Of a stretch of 64,000 nucleotides of DNA, positions 1 to 8,949 are shown one piece after another. Origin of the DNA: an uncultured Clostridia bacterium. GTDB lineage: Bacteria; Bacillota; Clostridia; Oscillospirales; Ruminococcaceae. A program made the translations under genes and the position numbers. Numbering within the stretch: the stretch's first letter is position 1; each line of letters starts with the position of its first letter. The notes under the pieces were generated by a model, which saw only the letters and a list, made by a program, of their open reading frames with translations, had not been told where the DNA came from and made no database searches. The stretch covers positions 1 to 64,000 of the forward strand of contig CANPWL010000002.1 of assembly GCA_947584375.1 (NCBI GenBank). Direction: 5' to 3'.

Positions 1-507
1 ATATATACGGCAATAAAAGGCTTAGAGAAAAAGCCGCCTGAAGATAATACATCAGGTAAAGGGTCAGATTCATCAAACTCACAGCAGCAAACACCTAATA
101 AGACCACACCACAGACGCCTACAACAGCAAGACCACAGAAGTCAACAAGAAGTGCGGCTCAGGTGAAGAAAGATAAGTCAGCGGCTAAGAAGGCAATGAA
201 GCAGGCAAAGATAACAAAGCTTACGGCTAAGAGCAAGGCAAAGAAGAAGATAACTGTATCTTGGAAGAAGGTCAAGAATGCAAAGGGCTATCAGGTACAG
301 GTATCGGCAAAGAAGAACTTTAAGAAAGTAATCTACAATAAGAGCCTTACAAAGAACAAGCTGACAATAAAGAGCTCAAAGATAAAGAGCAAAAAGACCT
401 ACTATGTAAAGGTAAGAGCATATGCTACATACAAAGACGCAAACAATGCCACAAAGAAGATATACAGCAAGTGGGTCAAGAAGATAAGGAAAGTAAAAGT
501 AAAATAG
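1..507 (+). CDS. Lys-rich secreted/surface protein, C-terminal part with FN3-like domain (5' end outside window)
   Basis: The reading frame is open from the first base and ends at TAG 505-507, so this is the 3' part of a longer gene. It encodes a Ser/Thr/Gln/Pro-rich linker (about residues 15-50 of the visible part), then a very Lys-rich stretch and a beta-rich segment with ITVSWKKV, GYQVQVS and TYYVKVRAY motifs, typical of the fibronectin type III-like domains at the C-termini of clostridial extracellular proteins. Lys is encoded mostly by AAG, unlike the AAA-rich neighbours, which suggests a distinct codon bias. The N-terminus, signal peptide and main domain are not visible, so the function is unknown. 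A GTG at 163 is only an internal codon. Confidence 0.7.
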   Translation: MYTAIKGLEKKPPEDNTSGKGSDSSNSQQQTPNKTTPQTPTTARPQKSTRSAAQVKKDKSAAKKAMKQAKITKLTAKSKAKKKITVSWKKVKNAKGYQVQVSAKKNFKKVIYNKSLTKNKLTIKSSKIKSKKTYYVKVRAYATYKDANNATKKIYSKWVKKIRKVKVK

Positions 508-511
508 CAAC

Positions 512-923
512 GGCGAGCCGCCGTAGGCTCTGCCGCCTTTGGAAAATTAGATAAAGGTTAAAGATAGTGCAACGGCGGATTTAACTATGATTAAAGTTAT
601 TAATTCTTAGACAATTCAACCTGCCGTTGTACTAAGTTAAACATTAATCAAATTATCCAAAGGCAGAGTGGATGCAACGTCACCGTTGCCGGCGAGCCGC
701 TGCAGGCTCTGCCGCCTTTGGAAAATGAGATAAAGGTTAAAGATAGTGAAACGGCGGGTTTAACTATGATTAAAGTTATTAATTCTTAGACAATTCAGCC
801 TGCCGTTTATCAAAGTTAAACATTAATCAAATTATCCAAAGGCAGAGTGGATGCAACGTCACCGTTGCCGGCGAGCCGCCGTTAATCAAACTTAGGTGTT
901 GATAAAACCTATCAAAGGCAGAG
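512..923. repeat. 179-bp palindromic tandem repeat, two full copies plus a truncated third
   Basis: GGCGAGCCG recurs at 512, 691 and 870, exactly 179 bases apart. Copies 1 and 2 are nearly identical; the third stops after about 25 bases and then shows only a degenerate tail ending in CAAAGGCAGAGG. Each full unit is itself an imperfect inverted repeat: the left arm (about 529-577 in copy 1) matches the reverse complement of the right arm (about 620-668), from CTCTGCC...TTTGG to CCAAAGGCAGAG. A small perfect hairpin, GCAACG-TCAC-CGTTGC, lies between units. It fills most of the 662-base gap before htpG. No coding potential is evident. Confidence 0.85.
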
Positions 924-961
924 GTAAAAAAAGCTTTCCCTAAAATTCCTATATAAATTGC

Positions 962-996
962 AAACCGCTCGGGCTTGGGATACCCGGGCGGTTTTT
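962..996 (+). terminator. Rho-independent terminator
   Basis: A 12-bp GC-rich stem, AAACCGCTCGGG (962-973) with CCCGGGCGGTTT (983-994, one G-T wobble), runs into a T tract. It ends transcription arriving from the repeat region and insulates the htpG promoter. Confidence 0.85.
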
Positions 997-1068
997 CATA
1001 TTTGGTGTCATCTTTAATCAACATGCTTTTGTAATTGTAAATAAAGTATTAACATATATATTTCACAC

Positions 1069-1127
1069 TTGATTTTTATTTAAGCAGTGATATAATACTA
1101 TTAGCACTCGTAGCTAAAGAGTGCTAA
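1069..1127 (+). promoter_or_regulatory. htpG promoter with perfect CIRCE (HrcA) operator
   Basis: TTGATT (1069-1074) and TATAAT (1091-1096) with a 16-base spacer form a sigma-A promoter. Immediately downstream, over the expected start of transcription, TTAGCACTC (1101-1109) and GAGTGCTAA (1119-1127) are separated by 9 bases: a perfect match to the CIRCE element bound by the heat-shock repressor HrcA. Confidence 0.93.
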
Positions 1128-1169
1128 AATTGTTAAATATTATAAAGACATTGGAAGGAATGGTCAAGT

Positions 1170-3074
1170 TTGGGTACAAAACAATTTAAAGCGGAATCAA
1201 AAAGGCTTCTTGAGATGATGATTAATTCAATCTATACTCACAAAGAAATTTTCTTACGAGAACTTATATCTAATGCGTCCGATGCCATTGATAAGCTGTA
1301 TTTTAAATCTCTTACTGATACAAGTATAGGTCTTAAAAAGGACGATTTTGCAATTAATATAGAGATAGATAAGGATAAAAGAATTCTGACGATTTCGGAT
1401 AACGGAATTGGTATGACAAAAGAAGAACTGGAGAACAATCTCGGTACAATCGCAAAGAGTGGTTCTTTGGCTTTTAAAAATGACAACAACTTAGACGGCG
1501 ACGTTGACATAATTGGACAGTTTGGTGTAGGTTTTTATTCTGCTTTTATGGTGGCTAAGAAGGTTACCGTAGTTTCAAAGGCATTCGGCGGAGATAAGGC
1601 ATATATATGGAAATCCTCAGGCGTATCAGGATATACGATTGATGAGTGTGATTTTGATATGAGTGCCGGTACAGTAATTACACTTGAGATAAAGGATAAC
1701 ACTGATGACGAAAAGTATGATGAGTTTTTGGAACAGTACAGGATTCAGTCACTTGTTAAAAAGTATTCTGATTATATTCGTTTCCCGATAAAGATGGAAA
1801 TGGAAAAGACCGAGTATCCTGATAAGAAAGAGGGAGAGGATAAGGAGCCTGAACCAATTACAGTCAAGGAAATTGTTACTCTGAACAGTATGGTTCCTAT
1901 TTGGAAGAAGAACAAGAGCGAACTTAAAGAAGAAGACTACAACAGTTTCTATACAGATAAATTTGCTGATTATGAAGCACCTCTTACGTATATTCATTCA
2001 AAGAATGAGGGTATTGCTACCTATGATGCTTTACTGTTTATTCCGACAAGAGCACCTTTTGATTATTACACAAAGAACTATAAGAAAGGTTTGCAGTTAT
2101 ATTCCAGTGGTGTTATGATAATGGATTGCTGTGAAGATTTACTGCCCGATTACTTCAACTTTATAAAGGGACTTGTCGATTCTCAGGATTTGTCTTTGAA
2201 TATTTCCAGGGAAATGCTTCAGCATGACAGACAGGTTAAAATCATAGCAAAGAACATTGAAAAGTCTATAAAGAACGAGCTAACAAAGATGCTCAAAAAT
2301 AAAAGGGAAGACTATGAGAAATTTTTCAAGACATTTGGTCTTAATTTAAAATTCGGCATATATCAGAGTTATGGAATGGCTAAGGATACGCTTCAGGACT
2401 TACTTTTGTTTAAATCTTCATTTGAGGGAAAGATGGTTACTCTTGAAGAGTATGTGAGTCGGATGAAGGACGACCAAAAATATATTTACTATGCGTGCGG
2501 TGAGAGCGAGGCCCGTATTGAAATGCTTCCTCAGACGGAGGCTGTCAAGGACAAAGGCTATGAGATTCTTTACTTTACTGATGATGTGGACGAGTTTACA
2601 ATCAAGATGATCATGAACTACAAGGAGAAGGAGTTCAAATCTGTTTCTGCGAGCGATCTTGACCTCAGCACGGAAGAGGAAAAAGAAGAAGTTAAAAAGA
2701 AAACTGAGGACTGCAAGGAAATTTTCGATTTTATGAAGGAAGCACTTGGGGATAAGGTTTCGGAAATAAGACTTTCTTCTAAACTAAAAACTCATCCTGT
2801 GTGTTTATCTAGCGACGGACAGGTTTCAATAGAGATGGAGAAGGTATTAAACTCAATGCCTCAGAACAGCGATAATAAAGTGAAGTCAGAGAAGGCTCTT
2901 GAGATAAATGCTTCACATCCTATTTATGATAAGCTTAAAACTCTTTATGAAACTGATAAGGACAAGCTCAAAGTTTATGCAAGTTTATTATATAATCAGG
3001 CTTTGCTGATTGAGGGAATGAGTATAGAAAATCCACTGGAGTTTTCAAATCAGATTTGTGATATTATGGTATGA
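1170..3074 (+). CDS. htpG: Molecular chaperone HtpG (Hsp90)
   Basis: Cytosolic ATP-dependent Hsp90 chaperone, 634 aa, the usual family length. The N-terminal GHKL ATPase domain shows [11 protein letters not shown] (about residues 31-41), SDNGIGM (77-83) and [11 protein letters not shown]; the middle domain has the NISREMLQ motif; the C-terminal dimerisation domain is complete. The start is TTG 1170, because the nearby ATG at 1160 is in another frame; GGAAGG at 1153-1158 serves as ribosome binding site. The CIRCE operator upstream implies HrcA heat-shock control. Monocistronic, with a terminator downstream. Confidence 0.97.
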   Translation: MGTKQFKAESKRLLEMMINSIYTHKEIFLRELISNASDAIDKLYFKSLTDTSIGLKKDDFAINIEIDKDKRILTISDNGIGMTKEELENNLGTIAKSGSLAFKNDNNLDGDVDIIGQFGVGFYSAFMVAKKVTVVSKAFGGDKAYIWKSSGVSGYTIDECDFDMSAGTVITLEIKDNTDDEKYDEFLEQYRIQSLVKKYSDYIRFPIKMEMEKTEYPDKKEGEDKEPEPITVKEIVTLNSMVPIWKKNKSELKEEDYNSFYTDKFADYEAPLTYIHSKNEGIATYDALLFIPTRAPFDYYTKNYKKGLQLYSSGVMIMDCCEDLLPDYFNFIKGLVDSQDLSLNISREMLQHDRQVKIIAKNIEKSIKNELTKMLKNKREDYEKFFKTFGLNLKFGIYQSYGMAKDTLQDLLLFKSSFEGKMVTLEEYVSRMKDDQKYIYYACGESEARIEMLPQTEAVKDKGYEILYFTDDVDEFTIKMIMNYKEKEFKSVSASDLDLSTEEEKEEVKKKTEDCKEIFDFMKEALGDKVSEIRLSSKLKTHPVCLSSDGQVSIEMEKVLNSMPQNSDNKVKSEKALEINASHPIYDKLKTLYETDKDKLKVYASLLYNQALLIEGMSIENPLEFSNQICDIMV

Positions 3075-3161
3075 TCTGTTTGAATATTTCCACTTTTGAA
3101 TAGTTTGAGTAATAGTATGTGTTTATAAAGCAGAACAGCTTTCATTATTAAAAACACATAT

Positions 3162-3200
3162 AAAACGGCTGTAAGCATTTGTTTGCTTACAGCCGTTTTT
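3162..3200 (+). terminator. htpG terminator
   Basis: A 16-bp perfect stem AAAACGGCTGTAAGCA (3162-3177)/TGCTTACAGCCGTTTT (3184-3199) is followed by T residues. The A run at its left side could let it work on the minus strand as well. Confidence 0.85.
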
Positions 3201-3287
3201 AAGTAAAAGAAATCACCCGGATATATAGTGGTATTTATTATTAGCACATGGTGAAAATAATATTTTGTATAGAAATATATAAATATA

Positions 3288-3329
3288 TAAAAAACAAACC
3301 TCGAAAAATTGCTGTTTTTCGGGGTTTGT
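3288..3329 (-). terminator. rplM-rpsI terminator
   Basis: The stem ACAAACCTCGAAAA (3294-3307)/TTTTCGGGGTTTGT (3316-3329) is followed, read on the minus strand, by a U tract (A run at 3288-3293). It lies just past the rpsI stop codon. Confidence 0.8.
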
Positions 3330-3342
3330 AAATTGTATATCA

Positions 3343-3744
3343 TTATCTCTTTGAGAACTGAGGAGCACGACGTGCAGCCTTTAAGCCGTACTTCTTTCTT
3401 TCTTTCATTCTCGGGTCTCTTGTCAGGAAACCTGCAGCTTTAAGCTGTGGACGAAGTTCATTATCAGCTTCGACCAATGCTCTGGAAATTCCATGTCTGA
3501 TAGCTCCTGCCTGACCTGTAACTCCACCGCCTGTAACTGTACAAACGACATCATAATTTTGAACGTTTCCTGTAAGTTCAAGTGGTTGTCTAACAATAAG
3601 TTTCAATGTTTCAAGACCAAAATAATCATCAATATCTCTTTTGTTAATGGTTACTTTACCACTGCCTTGATATAATCTTACTCTTGCAACAGAGTTTTTT
3701 CTTCTGCCTGTTCCATAAAAATATGGTTGTTTTGATTCGTACAT
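3343..3744 (-). CDS. rpsI: 30S ribosomal protein S9
   Basis: 133-aa ribosomal protein S9 (uS9) of the small subunit, whose C-terminal tail reaches toward the P-site tRNA. Visible signatures are [15 protein letters not shown] at the N-terminus, the [15 protein letters not shown] block and the basic C-terminus RRAPQFSKR ending in the conserved SKR. The ATG is preceded by GAAAGGAG at normal spacing. It lies 16 bases after rplM, the universal rplM-rpsI pair, and shares the upstream promoter and leader. Confidence 0.98.
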   Translation of the reverse strand: MYESKQPYFYGTGRRKNSVARVRLYQGSGKVTINKRDIDDYFGLETLKLIVRQPLELTGNVQNYDVVCTVTGGGVTGQAGAIRHGISRALVEADNELRPQLKAAGFLTRDPRMKERKKYGLKAARRAPQFSKR

Positions 3745-3760
3745 CTAAATGCTCCTTTCT

Positions 3761-4186
3761 TTATAGCTCATAAGCTTCCGGCTTTTGTGCAGCGTGATTG
3801 TGAGTATTGCCCTTGTATACTCTTAAACGAGTAGCAGCTGCTCTGCCGAGAGTGTTGTTAGGAAGCATTCCGTTTACAGCAAGAGTCATAGCCTTGTCTG
3901 ATCTCTCAGCCATAAGCTTATCATACTTAATTTCTTTAAGTCCGCCTATCCAGCCTGTGTGCCATCTGTAAAACTTTTGATTTAACTTTTTGCCGGTTAA
4001 AACAGCCTTGTCTGAATTGATGATGATAACAAAATCACCGCAATCAGTATGCGGAGCATAAGTTGGCTTGTGCTTTCCGCGAAGAATGTGAGCAGCCTTA
4101 GCAGCAGTTCTACCAAGAGAAACGCCGGCTGCATCAATAACATACCATTTGCGCTCGATGTCGCTTGCCTTTGGCATATAAGTCAT
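3761..4186 (-). CDS. rplM: 50S ribosomal protein L13
   Basis: 141-aa ribosomal protein L13 (uL13), an early-assembling 23S rRNA binding protein. The N-terminal KWYVIDAAGVSLGRTAAKAA, the LRGKHKPTYAPHTDCGDFV segment and the internal MLPNNTLGRA motif are family hallmarks. GGAGG precedes the ATG by 9 bases. First gene of the rplM-rpsI operon; its transcript carries a roughly 75-base leader with a hairpin, the likely site of autoregulation. Confidence 0.98.
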   Translation of the reverse strand: MTYMPKASDIERKWYVIDAAGVSLGRTAAKAAHILRGKHKPTYAPHTDCGDFVIIINSDKAVLTGKKLNQKFYRWHTGWIGGLKEIKYDKLMAERSDKAMTLAVNGMLPNNTLGRAAATRLRVYKGNTHNHAAQKPEAYEL

Positions 4187-4250
4187 AGTTGATATCCTCC
4201 AAATAAGTTTTTTCTTTCCTGCTTTATTGGTTCAGCATATCCAATAAAAC
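4187..4250 (-). ncRNA. Candidate L13 leader hairpin in the rplM 5' UTR
   Basis: Between the mapped promoter and rplM lies a perfect 8-bp hairpin, TTTATTGG/CCAATAAA (4223-4230 with 4241-4248, 10-base loop). Low-GC Gram-positives carry an L13 leader RNA at this position; I infer the identity from position and a compact hairpin, not from a covariance-model match. Confidence 0.5.
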
Positions 4251-4267
4251 TTGAAGCAACATGAATT

Positions 4268-4296
4268 ATTATAATAGTTTGAAAATTAGTTGTCAA
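4268..4296 (-). promoter_or_regulatory. rplM-rpsI sigma-A promoter
   Basis: On the minus strand, a perfect TTGACA (4291-4296) and perfect TATAAT (4268-4273) are separated by 17 bases, the strongest possible sigma-A consensus and suitable for a ribosomal protein operon. Confidence 0.92.
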
Positions 4297-4427
4297 GTGA
4301 TAAATTACTAAAAATTTAAAATATATCCGTTATTCTCTCAAAATCTCTCTGTTTTTCTTCAATTCTCTCTGTATCTTGAGTTTCATTTCATTATTTACTA
4401 TTTGTTCACATTTTAAAAGAAATAAAG

Positions 4428-5159
4428 CTATTTCACGCATTTATAGCCCCATCCGTCTATTCCTGACCGCCTTAACGCTCCGAATATTCTGTCCTTAAAT
4501 CCCTTATCATATCGTTCTTTATTATTTAAGTATTCTTTCATTTCCTGACGCTTTGTATTACCGTCGGCAGGGCATTTTGATTTTAGAACAATTATGTCAT
4601 CACTGTTATTTATTGCATGTCTGATAGATTTTTCTGTTGCAAGAACCAAAGGTCTTATCATAGTAATATCCTTTCTTGAAAGGTAACTCTTAGGGGAAAA
4701 ACAGCCTATTCTGCCTTCGATTTCAAGGTTCATCATAAAAGTTTCCACAACATCATCTCTGTGATGACCTAAAGCTATTTTGTTGCAGCCTGCTTCCTTT
4801 GCAGTATCGTGCAAAGCACCTCGTCTCATTCTGGCGCAAAGAGAACAAGGATGTTCTTCCTTTCTTATATCAAATACTATTTCACCAATGTGGGTTCTCT
4901 TAATAATATATTCAATTCCTTTTTCATCACAAAAATGCTGAATATTTGAGTAATCTCCTTTGATACCATTGAACTGCGGATCTAGTGTAATAGCAATAAT
5001 TTTATAATTGATTCCTATAAATCTTTTCAGAAGATAGAGTCCTTTAAGCAGGATAAGACTGTCTTTTCCGCCTGAAACACCTACACCGACAACATCGCCA
5101 TCCTGAATTAAATCAAATTCTTCAATAGCTTTTCTCATATATCCTAAAACTTTTTGCAT
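4428..5159 (-). CDS. ttcA: TtcA-family tRNA thiolation protein (PP-loop ATPase)
   Basis: 243-aa PP-loop N-type ATP pyrophosphatase of the TtcA group, which in characterised members makes 2-thiocytidine at tRNA position 32 using a [4Fe-4S] cluster. The PP-loop GVSGGKDSLILL is near residue 29; CSLCARMRRGAL supplies the first CxxC pair, followed by ALGHHRDDVVETF. The usual second Cys motif is reduced to a single Cys in KSKCPADGN, which still leaves three Cys as possible cluster ligands. Monocistronic, GGGAG before the ATG. Exact substrate is inferred. Confidence 0.8.
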   Translation of the reverse strand: MQKVLGYMRKAIEEFDLIQDGDVVGVGVSGGKDSLILLKGLYLLKRFIGINYKIIAITLDPQFNGIKGDYSNIQHFCDEKGIEYIIKRTHIGEIVFDIRKEEHPCSLCARMRRGALHDTAKEAGCNKIALGHHRDDVVETFMMNLEIEGRIGCFSPKSYLSRKDITMIRPLVLATEKSIRHAINNSDDIIVLKSKCPADGNTKRQEMKEYLNNKERYDKGFKDRIFGALRRSGIDGWGYKCVK

Positions 5160-5291
5160 TTAATAATTCTCCCATATTAAATAATGTTCATACTATGAAG
5201 TATAACATAATTTGACTAATAAGTCTATTAAGTATATCTGAATTATCAAAAATATGATATTAATAATCAATAATCTTTTTTATAAAAACAC

Positions 5292-5343
5292 TTGACATTG
5301 TAAATTCATATGATATAATTAACATATGAACATTTATTCATAT
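5292..5343 (+). promoter_or_regulatory. Promoter and 12-2-12-type ArsR/SmtB operator of the metal efflux operon
   Basis: TTGACA (5292-5297) and TATAAT (5314-5319) form the promoter. Just downstream ATATGAACA (5324-5332), TT, TATTCATAT (5335-5343) forms an imperfect inverted repeat whose TGAACA-TT-TATTCA-like core closely resembles known SmtB-family operators. It covers the transcription start and reaches the ribosome binding site, so repressor binding would block initiation. Confidence 0.8.
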
Positions 5344-5359
5344 GAAAGGAGAAGAAAAA

Positions 5360-5740
5360 ATGTCTGAAAGGGAAGCAGAACAAAAAGGGTTAAAAACAGA
5401 ACACTCCGAATGCGGAGGAAAATATATTGATATGATTACGAAAATTGATGATAATATGCCCTGTGAGGAGGAATTTTTTGACCTATCCGAGCTTTTTAAA
5501 ATGCTCGGCGATTCGACAAGGGTAAAAATATTGTATGCTTTGTCTCAGGGTGAGATGTGTGTGTGCGATATTGTTGAACTGCTAGACGTTACTCAGTCGG
5601 CGGTTTCGCATCAACTTCGGCTCTTAAAGCAGGCAAGGCTTGTAAAATACAGGAGAAGCGGAAAGTCTGCTATTTATTCGATTTCAGATGATCATGTGTA
5701 TACTATATTAAGCATGGGTATGGAGCATATATCCGAATAA
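5360..5740 (+). CDS. ArsR/SmtB-family metal-sensing repressor (CadC-like)
   Basis: 126-aa winged-helix repressor. The HTH is VCDIVELLDVTQSAVSHQL. MCVCD in the alpha-3 helix gives the CxC pair of the CadC Cd/Pb site, with extra N-terminal Cys (SECGG, MPCEE) as possible alpha-3N ligands; DDHVYTIL...MEHISE at the C-terminus matches the alpha-5 Zn site pattern. The start is ATG 5360, since AAAGGAG (5345-5351) fits it and an ATG at 5342 lies upstream of that site. First gene of an operon with the P-type ATPase, autorepressed through the adjacent operator. Cd, Pb or Zn is the likely inducer. Confidence 0.9.
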   Translation: MSEREAEQKGLKTEHSECGGKYIDMITKIDDNMPCEEEFFDLSELFKMLGDSTRVKILYALSQGEMCVCDIVELLDVTQSAVSHQLRLLKQARLVKYRRSGKSAIYSISDDHVYTILSMGMEHISE

Positions 5741-5764
5741 ATATTTTCTATTGGGGATGATATT

Positions 5765-7843
5765 GTGGAAAAACTTATCTTTGAACTGGCGGGACTTGAC
5801 TGTCCTAACTGCGCTCAAAAAATAAATCAAAGGGTATCTAGACTGTCAAACGTAAGTACGTCAGATATTGATTTTATTAGTAAAAAGCTTGTAGTTAATG
5901 CTGAAAACAGTACGGTAATTGGTGATATAATGAGAATTGTAAGAGAGATTGAACCTGATGTTGAAGTTAAACCTTATGAAAGACATAATACATCGGTACA
6001 TATAAGCAGAACAAAAGAGATTATAGAAATTGCTGTTTCATTTGTGCTTTTTGTTATATCTTTTTTTATTGAACCAGAAGCTGCCGAGATAATCATATCC
6101 ATTGCAGCGTTTTTGGTTGCAGGGTACGGAGTTATTATATCTGCCGTAAGGAATCTTATCAAAGGTGAGGCTTTCGATGAAACTTTGCTTATGACAATCG
6201 CTTCGATAGGAGCGCTTTGTATAGGTGATGTACGGGAAGGCGCAGCAGTAATGATATTTTTTCGTGTCGGAGAACTTTTTCAGGAAATTGCAGTTGAGCG
6301 TTCGAGAAAATCTATTACCAGTTTGATTGGATTAAAGAGCAATACTGTAAATATCAAAGTAGGAAATGAGATCAAAGAGATCGAAACAGAAAAGGTTAAT
6401 GTCGGAGATGTAATGGTAGTTAGAGTAGGTGAGAGGGTTCCTATTGACGGCGTTGTTGTCAGCGGAACAACTTCATTTGATATATCCGCTCTTACTGGAG
6501 AATCCATTCCGATAGAGGCTGATAAAGGTTCTGAGATTTTAAGCGGAAGTGTTAATCTGTCATCGGTTGTCGAAATAAAGGCAACAAAGAAATATATTGA
6601 TTCTACAATAACAAAAATTCTGGAAATGGTAGAAAGTGCGTCAGAAAGAAAAGCGGACGCTGAAAAGTTTATAACAAAGTTTGCAAGAGTCTATACGCCT
6701 ATTGTTGTTGCAGCGGCTGTTTTATTGGTTTTAATTCCTTCAATTATTACAGGATTTTCGCAGTTCACCACATGGCTTTACAGAGGACTTCTGTTTTTGG
6801 TTATTTCCTGTCCATGTGCACTGGTTATTTCAGTACCTCTCAGCTTTTTTGCAGGAATCGGAGGAGCTTCAAGGAAAGGAATTCTCATAAAGGGAGCAAA
6901 GAATATTGAGAGTTTAAGCAAGCTAAAGTCAATAGCTTTTGACAAAACAGGAACTCTTACAGAGGGCAGATTTAAGGTTATTGATATAATATCGTATAAA
7001 AACGATATAGATAAAGATTATATTCTGAAAATTGCTGCTTATGCAGAGTCAATGTCAACACATCCTATTGCTCTGTCAATAGTTGAAAAGTACAATAAAC
7101 CTATTGATTCAAGTGCATTATCTGAAATAAATGAAACTGCGGGCAGCGGAGTAAAAGCAAAAATAAATGGGCATGAGGTATTATGCGGAACTAAAAAGCT
7201 TTTAGAGAAATACTCTATCAGTACAGATTTAAAATATGATGACTATACCTGTGTATATGTTGCCTTAGACGGAAGTTGTATCGGAGCAGTTTTGCTGGGA
7301 GACAGCATAAAAGAAACTTCAGGATCCGCCATTGAAGAACTGAGATGCAAAGAAATTACATCAATACTGCTTACAGGTGATAAAAAGCAAATAGCAGAAA
7401 AGACTGCAAGGGAGTTGAAAATTGAAAATGTATTCAGTGAGCTTCTTCCGGCAGATAAGGTAAAAAAGGTCGAAGAGCTTATAGGTAATAAAGATAAGCG
7501 TAACGTAGGCTTTGTGGGCGATGGGATAAATGACGCTCCTGTAATAGCCAGAGCAGATGTTGGTTTTGCTATGGGAGGCTTAGGTTCCGATGTTGCCATA
7601 GAAGCGGCAGATGTAGTTTTGATGAATGATGATCCGATGAGTATTCCTGTTGCTGTAAAAATATCTCAAAAAACCATGAGAATTGTAAAAGAGAATATAG
7701 TGTTCGCAATAGGTATCAAACTGCTTGTTATGATTCTTGGTGCCATAGGCATTGCAGATATGTGGGAGGCTGTTTTTGCAGATGTAGGGGTTTCGGCGAT
7801 CGCTATTTTGAATTCATTAAGGGCTATGATCTTAAAAAAATAA
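5765..7843 (+). CDS. cadA: Heavy-metal P1B-type ATPase, Zn/Cd/Pb efflux (CadA/ZntA-like)
   Basis: 692-aa membrane cation pump. N-terminal HMA domain with GLDCPNC (Cys 13 and 16); TGES actuator motif; the TM6 motif SCPCAL (CPC 349-351); phosphorylation site DKTGTLTEG (Asp 393); the HP motif in STHPIAL; hinge GDGINDAP from about residue 585; and a TM8 DVG motif. CPC plus the TM8 DxG is the P1B-2 signature, so Zn2+, Cd2+ or Pb2+ export is expected. The start is GTG 5765. It follows the ArsR gene by 24 bases, and the pair forms a metal-inducible detoxification operon. The metal specificity is inferred. Confidence 0.93.
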   Translation: MEKLIFELAGLDCPNCAQKINQRVSRLSNVSTSDIDFISKKLVVNAENSTVIGDIMRIVREIEPDVEVKPYERHNTSVHISRTKEIIEIAVSFVLFVISFFIEPEAAEIIISIAAFLVAGYGVIISAVRNLIKGEAFDETLLMTIASIGALCIGDVREGAAVMIFFRVGELFQEIAVERSRKSITSLIGLKSNTVNIKVGNEIKEIETEKVNVGDVMVVRVGERVPIDGVVVSGTTSFDISALTGESIPIEADKGSEILSGSVNLSSVVEIKATKKYIDSTITKILEMVESASERKADAEKFITKFARVYTPIVVAAAVLLVLIPSIITGFSQFTTWLYRGLLFLVISCPCALVISVPLSFFAGIGGASRKGILIKGAKNIESLSKLKSIAFDKTGTLTEGRFKVIDIISYKNDIDKDYILKIAAYAESMSTHPIALSIVEKYNKPIDSSALSEINETAGSGVKAKINGHEVLCGTKKLLEKYSISTDLKYDDYTCVYVALDGSCIGAVLLGDSIKETSGSAIEELRCKEITSILLTGDKKQIAEKTARELKIENVFSELLPADKVKKVEELIGNKDKRNVGFVGDGINDAPVIARADVGFAMGGLGSDVAIEAADVVLMNDDPMSIPVAVKISQKTMRIVKENIVFAIGIKLLVMILGAIGIADMWEAVFADVGVSAIAILNSLRAMILKK

Positions 7844-7880
7844 GACAAATTCGGACTGAATTCGCTTTACTTTTTGGGTG

Positions 7881-7928
7881 AAATATGGTATACTATGTTT
7901 AATCATTAGTGTACCATATTTTATTTTT
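7881..7928 (+). terminator. Terminator of the metal efflux operon
   Basis: A 15-bp stem AAATATGGTATACTA (7881-7895)/TAGTGTACCATATTT (7907-7921, one wobble) with an 11-base loop is followed by TTATTTTTT. The stem is AT-rich but long. Confidence 0.75.
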
Positions 7929-7949
7929 TCTGTGGGAGTGGCATAATTG

Positions 7950-8948
7950 ATGTCAGAAAATGTAACCGAATGGATAGAAGTACATATTAAAACATCAACC
8001 GCCGGCATTGAAAGTGTTTGTGGCAGATTGATGAATATCGGGATCTCAGGCTTCGTCATTGAGGATGCAGAGGACTTTAAAGAGTTTTTAAATGATAAAA
8101 ATGGTAATTGGGATTATGTAGATGATGAATTATTAAAGTTAAAAAACCGTGGTACAAAAGTGATTGTTTATATCCCGAATGACGAACTTGCAGCGGAGAA
8201 TATAAATGCTGTCAAATCTGAACTTAGAACATTGAAAGATTGTGATCCGGATTGCAAATACGGTGAACTGGAAGTAGAACTTAATAATATCGCCGAGGAG
8301 GATTGGGCTAATAATTGGCGTAAATTTTTCAAGCCGTTAACAGTTGGAGATAAGCTTATTATTAAGCCTTCATGGGAAAAGGTTAGTGCTGATGAGTCGA
8401 GAAAAATACTAGAGATTGATCCTGCTTCAAGTTTTGGAACTGGTCAGCATGATACAACGCAGTTATGTTTAGAAAATTTGGAAAAATACATTCGCAAGGA
8501 TGACAGAATTTTAGATTTGGGCTGTGGAAGCGGTATACTTGGAATTGCAGGAATGATTCTTGGGGCGTCATGTCTTACTGCTGTGGATATTGACGCTAAT
8601 GCAGTAAAAACGACCAAAGAAAATATTATGAAAAACAGCATTCCTTTTGACTGCGTTCACACTTTTTGCGGAGATATAGTTTCTGATTCAGAATTAAGAC
8701 GTAAAATCGGCGGAGAATACAATGTCATTGTAGCAAATATAGTTTCTGACGTGCTTATTGCTATGAGCAGGTTTTTTAAAGGCTTTTTAGCCAAAGACGG
8801 GGTTTTAATAGTTTCGGGAATTATAAAGCAAAGAAAAAATGAAGTAATTGATGTAATTGAAGAATGCGGTTTTGAAAAGAACAGTGTAATCGAGAGTGAG
8901 GAATGGGTGAGCGTAACCTTTTCTCAGAAAGATATGGGAGGCGGATAG
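7950..8948 (+). CDS. prmA: Ribosomal protein L11 methyltransferase
   Basis: Cytosolic SAM-dependent methyltransferase that trimethylates ribosomal protein L11. The N-terminal substrate-recognition domain is followed by WANNWRKFFKPL, DPASSFGTGQHDTT and the class I SAM motif LDLGCGSGILGIAG with AVDIDANAV, then VIVANIVSDVL in the NPF-like catalytic position, all in PrmA order. I take ATG 7950 as start; a TTG directly before it at 7947 is also in frame, both served by GGGAG (7934-7938). One base separates its stop from the next start, so the downstream small gene is co-transcribed. Confidence 0.95.
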   Translation: MSENVTEWIEVHIKTSTAGIESVCGRLMNIGISGFVIEDAEDFKEFLNDKNGNWDYVDDELLKLKNRGTKVIVYIPNDELAAENINAVKSELRTLKDCDPDCKYGELEVELNNIAEEDWANNWRKFFKPLTVGDKLIIKPSWEKVSADESRKILEIDPASSFGTGQHDTTQLCLENLEKYIRKDDRILDLGCGSGILGIAGMILGASCLTAVDIDANAVKTTKENIMKNSIPFDCVHTFCGDIVSDSELRRKIGGEYNVIVANIVSDVLIAMSRFFKGFLAKDGVLIVSGIIKQRKNEVIDVIEECGFEKNSVIESEEWVSVTFSQKDMGGG

Positions 8949-8949
8949 A

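Noticed and set aside
827-1024. 65-codon minus-strand ORF
   Set aside because: It spans the repeat and the terminator hairpin, has no ribosome binding site and no recognisable protein features.
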